Shown here piece by piece: positions 60,233 to 64,000 of a stretch of DNA of 64,000 nucleotides. The notes beneath the pieces are model-generated. The model saw only the letters and a list, made by a program, of their open reading frames with translations, was not told the origin of the DNA and made no database searches. The position numbers and the translations under genes are program-made. Source of the DNA: Rhineura floridana. Its lineage: Eukaryota; Chordata; Lepidosauria; Squamata; Rhineuridae. The stretch covers positions 90,220,486 to 90,284,485 of the forward strand of contig NC_084487.1 of the NCBI RefSeq assembly GCF_030035675.1, read 5' to 3'. Position 1 is the first letter of the stretch, and each line of letters starts with the position of its first letter.

Positions 60233-61587
60233 CTGCAATGGGTAGAACAGATGATTGATTTGGTTTTGTACCCTTTTGAAGAAGAAAAGCAATTTCACAA
60301 TGTGACATGTTGTACGTAGGAAATAGGTTTCACAGAAATGGTGTGTGCCCATTGCTTGCTACCTGCAGCATCAAGTGGTCACTGCTTGTGTGAAAGACCC
60401 ACCATGGATCATATACAACAGAGAGACCTTTCATCTCACTTTCCATCACCATAAATACAAATGCTTTTTCAATGACATCTGTTCACACAGACTTGACTGT
60501 AAGTTGTTGTGCTGAGTGATCAAGAGATAAGATATCAAACAGTGTATGTGTGAATTATTTCCATGTTTGGAAAAAGATCTGAGTTCTCAAATAACACAAG
60601 TAGTGGCTTGAGGGCCTATAGAACTGCAACTCCTTGAACACCTAAATGCAAACATTTTTAAGATGATCCAAAGTCAATTCAGAATATGCAGTAGTGTGCT
60701 CCAGGTGCTGTTATGGGCATTTCTTGAGCAAGCCCTATAAAACCGGACAAGTGTTGTACAAGAGCTGTACACTTAACTCATTTCAATGGGGCTTGTTCAG
60801 TAGAACATTCCAAAGGATTGTACTCAGAGATGAATAAAGACCAATTTTATATGAAGCATTTTTGCTTAACTCTCAGTAGAAGCATTAGAGAGGTAATAGT
60901 TACGCAGTCTGCCTGCAACTGATACATCACCACCTCAAGAGGAAACAAGGCATTACATTACAAACAGCAAGAAGCAACTGTATAACCTGCAGTGTGTACA
61001 GGAACATGATTGCTGCACATCTAACTTTACATAAGAACAAATGAGGCCTTAAGGACTGTAATATTCTTCTCAATTAACATTTCATGCTACCTGGACGTAA
61101 GTTCCAATCATCCCATTGGTGGTGAAGACGCTCAATCAGGGAAGGTGCAAATGCACATGGAACTCACATGCTGAGTTGAAAACTGATTTGCTCAGATCCC
61201 GAATGAGCTTGGATCAGAGCAAGCATAAATGAAGGTAGAAGCAACATCCAGAGCTGAAAGCAGGAAATTGGCAGACCTGCTTTAAAATGTGTAAACTCTG
61301 GGTCAAATAGAAGGCTAAGCCTATCTGGGCATAGTGGAATGGTCCAACAGTCTACAGGGTCAAGCCACAACAATATTTGATATACAGTGGAGAATGAGCC
61401 TAGAATCCTAAAAAAATCTTGTTTTAAAACGTGAGCAAGTCTCTAGCCTTTTTCACTAGATGGCAGATAGACCTTAAACTTGAAATCATAACTAGCTAAA
61501 GCACAGCTGGTTAACATTTTTTGGCCCAAGGACTGCATTTGCCCTTGGTCAATCCTCCAAGGACCACAAACCAGTGGTGGGTGTTGC
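60233..61587 (-). other. CTTNBP2: CTTNBP2 intron, unassigned
   Basis: No exon or named repeat is seen apart from a CTCF-like motif at 61453. ORFs in this stretch are short and featureless. Confidence 0.5.
61453..61468 (+). promoter_or_regulatory. CTCF-like motif
   Basis: TTCACTAGATGGCAGAT resembles the CTCF core CCACTAGATGGCAG with one or two mismatches. Motif match only. Confidence 0.3.
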
Positions 61588-61627
<40 letters not shown>

Positions 61628-61659
61628 ACACACACAAACACACACACACACACACACAA
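61588..61659. repeat. (CT)n(CA)n microsatellite
   Basis: A CT run passes into a CA run that abuts the 3' tail of the antisense SINE at 61661, so it probably grew from the SINE tail. Confidence 0.95.
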
Positions 61660-61660
61660 A

Positions 61661-61825
61661 TCGATTCCAACTTATGGCGACCCTATGAATAGGGTTTTCA
61701 TGAGGCTGAGAGGCAGTGACTGGCCCAAGGTCACCCAGTGTGCTTCATGGGTGTGTGGGGATTCAAACCCTGGTCTCCCAGGTCATAGTCCAACACCTTA
61801 ACCACTACACCACACTGGCTCTCAT
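61661..61825 (-). repeat. tRNA-derived SINE with Bov-B-type tail
   Basis: Antisense copy of the family at 2485, from TCGATTCCAACTTATGGCG to AACCACTACACCACACTGGC. Confidence 0.85.
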
Positions 61826-62206
61826 ACAAATCCCTTTAGTCACCCCAATATTGTGTCTATTTTTTTCTTGGAATTTTTTTTTCTTGGGGGTCTTGGAGAT
61901 CCAGAAAAAAAGTGTTCAGGGACCATATTAGGCCCCGGGGATAGCTATTTCTGAGTTAAAAGCTGTAGGACCAAAAGTTATGCAATGGCTCCTCCAAAAG
62001 TTGAAGGTGTGGAAATTGGGGCACCATCAGCCTGTTGTGTTCCACCCCCGATCCTTGGGCCCATCAGCACGGTTGATGCCTGCTCTGCCACCCTTTAGGC
62101 CTATCTGCCATTAATGCTGTTGCTGTAACATTGCTAAGGGGCACAAGATCCAGACATCAGACACTGCTTACCAAGTAAGCCCACTAGGGCCCACTGATGG
62201 AGAAGT

Positions 62207-62225
62207 CACCACCAGAGGGCACTTT
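62207..62225 (+). promoter_or_regulatory. strong CTCF-like motif
   Basis: CCACCAGAGGGCACT at 62209-62223 fits the vertebrate CTCF core at every consensus position. It lies in a CTTNBP2 intron, on the same strand as the weaker motifs at 22835 and 61453. Motif match only. Confidence 0.5.
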
Positions 62226-64000
62226 GCCCAAGGCAATTTAAACCTGGAGCCAACCCTTGCTAACTTGGCACTAGTACTTGCATGAACAGCGTCATGTGGA
62301 AGAAAAGCCAACACTCAGCACTACCAATCCCAGTCTCACAAATGCTGATTAACACATGCTCTCAATAGAGATTCAAACCTTCTTACTCTCTACCTTTCAG
62401 TGACAGATACATTATTGATTAATTGGCCATAATCAACTTAAGAGGGAATTCCAGTGCATGATTTAATTAGCTTTCACCCAAAATTAGTTTTATTTTTGGT
62501 GTAAATAATATTATGTCTCTCACAAAAAAGAGGGTTCTCTTCTTCTATAACAATAGTATGAAGGAAGTACCAAGTACTAAGATTCCCAATACAATGAAGG
62601 CTTACCGCTATTAATGACTTCAAATTATACATTCAGTTGTCATTGTGCTGGTATGTTAATTTGCTGCAGCTATTTTGGCACATTTATACCCTTGCTTCTA
62701 TTTTGTTCATTTTTAATTAAAAAACACTCGTAGAAAACGGAGAGCTCTTCAGGCATTTAACAAAGACAAAGACTGGAATATGACAGAAGAATCATACACA
62801 AGTATTCTGTTAAGGGATAATGCCTTGCTTTGAAGCATGAGCTAAAAAGGAAATCGTTGCATAAGAAAGAACTCATGATCTTCCTAATCCATTTCAAAGC
62901 AGTGCTTTGTGGCATGCAGTCACACTTAAGAGATCAGCTGTAAAAAGATTCTTATTTTTCAGCAGTTTTTATAGTCCTGTTGTGGACATTTAGATGAAGT
63001 TACTTTTAAAAAGGGAATATCACAGTTAGGGTTCTAGATATTTGTGCATAAAATACATAAAATTCTGCATCAAGGTAACCCAAATTTGTCACCCTGTATG
63101 CAACCTGTAAATTAAGCCTTATTTTTGCATAACTTCGGCTGCAATCTTATACATACTTACCTGAAGTAAATTCCATTGAACAAAACAAGACTTAGAGAAT
63201 TCCAGTGTTATTCTTCTTGCTCTCGCCACAGGGAAATGCAGGAAACTATGTAGGACTCTGAGAGCCGGCCCATGGCAAATCCTACACAGCAATGCCCTGG
63301 CTTTGGAGATTTTGTCTGATACTGTCTGGGCACTTCCAACGCTGAACTGAATACTACAATACCACATTCTGTACTGTTTGTGTCCACATGTGGAGTGACA
63401 GCTATTACTGGTGATGAGTGCTCTCGGCAAGCGCACCCTGGAAAGCATGCTTTTCCTGACCTTTCTCAGAAAGTCCCAAGATAAAACTTGGATTTTATAG
63501 AAACCCTTTCCAAGAATGCACTAAAACTCCCAGAATTCCCTTCTCTTTCCATCCATTTACCTGGTTGCAGCTGCTCCAGCAGCAGCAAGTTAGAGGGAGG
63601 TCTCTGTTCTCTCCCACCACCTGTACCTGGTATCTTGCAAGTTCCTCCATCTTTTCATTCTTCCAGCTTGCTGCTTCTGGAGCAGCAGGAGCAGGCAGTT
63701 TTGGGGCAAGAAGGAAGGGGAAAAGGAAGTTGGAAGACTGGGGCCTTGGGTAAGTGGGCAGTGGATAGAAATCCAAGCCCAAGAAGAATTATAGCATTGT
63801 AATGCTCATCTTTTATTGAGGCAAGCATTATGAGTCCCTGGTGCTTGTATTTCTGGGAATGGAAATACAAAATTTCAGTGACATGGCTGACTACTATGTG
63901 ACAGTAGCTCTGTAAGAAACTGAGTTGAGAACCAGAAGGGTTACATTCAAATTTCAGCCCGATTGCCTTAGGGTTAAGCCTACTTTGCAGAGCTGTTGCA
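62226..64000. other. CTTNBP2: CTTNBP2 intron, unassigned right edge
   Basis: No coding exon is recognised. The 109-codon minus-strand ORF near 63119-63448 shows no domain and no convincing splice context. A half copy of the short palindromic repeat lies near 63130-63185. Confidence 0.45.

Noticed and set aside
63119-63448. 109-codon minus-strand ORF as an upstream CTTNBP2 exon
   Set aside because: The peptide does not resemble CTTNBP2 and there is no matching acceptor/donor pair in phase.

Overview
The window is vertebrate nuclear DNA, most likely from a squamate reptile (a lizard rather than a bird or mammal). The evidence is split exons with GT/AG borders, abundant CR1 and L2-clade LINEs, tRNA-derived SINEs with a Bov-B-type tail, many hAT-type MITEs, a Penelope-like element and (CA)n/(AT)n microsatellites. 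No bacterial-style operons are present. The species cannot be named from the sequence.

Two host genes converge here. On the + strand are the last four coding exons of CFTR (3329-3418, 11066-11238, 13366-13471, 15819-16025), covering the end of nucleotide-binding domain 2 and the regulatory C-terminus with a TRL PDZ ligand. On the - strand are the last seven coding exons of CTTNBP2 (60054-60232 down to 34897-35145); every exon phase agrees across the junctions. Tail-to-tail CFTR and CTTNBP2 is the known amniote order, so the two calls support each other.

Layout. 1-16025: CFTR exons in introns filled with SINE, hAT, old CR1, L2 and simple repeats, including a hAT element nested in a CR1 remnant. 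16026-34896: CFTR 3' flank and intergenic space, holding a young Penelope-like element with long inverted arms and a hammerhead-ribozyme-like motif, a young 5'-truncated CR1, a MITE, a pyrimidine-spaced tandem array and a large inverted repeat. 34897-60232: CTTNBP2 exons; the 14-kb intron before its last exon holds a broken DIRS-type fossil, and the 7.1-kb intron at 52932-60053 holds an almost complete CR1 with both ORFs open. 60233-64000: upstream CTTNBP2 intron with a SINE and CTCF-like sites.

Most predicted small ORFs are repeat-derived or antisense shadows. The most notable items are the Penelope-like element with its ribozyme motif, the intact CR1 with an 8-bp target-site duplication, the nested hAT, a perfect 34-bp-arm palindrome in a CTTNBP2 intron, and CTCF-like motifs in the gene-convergence zone.
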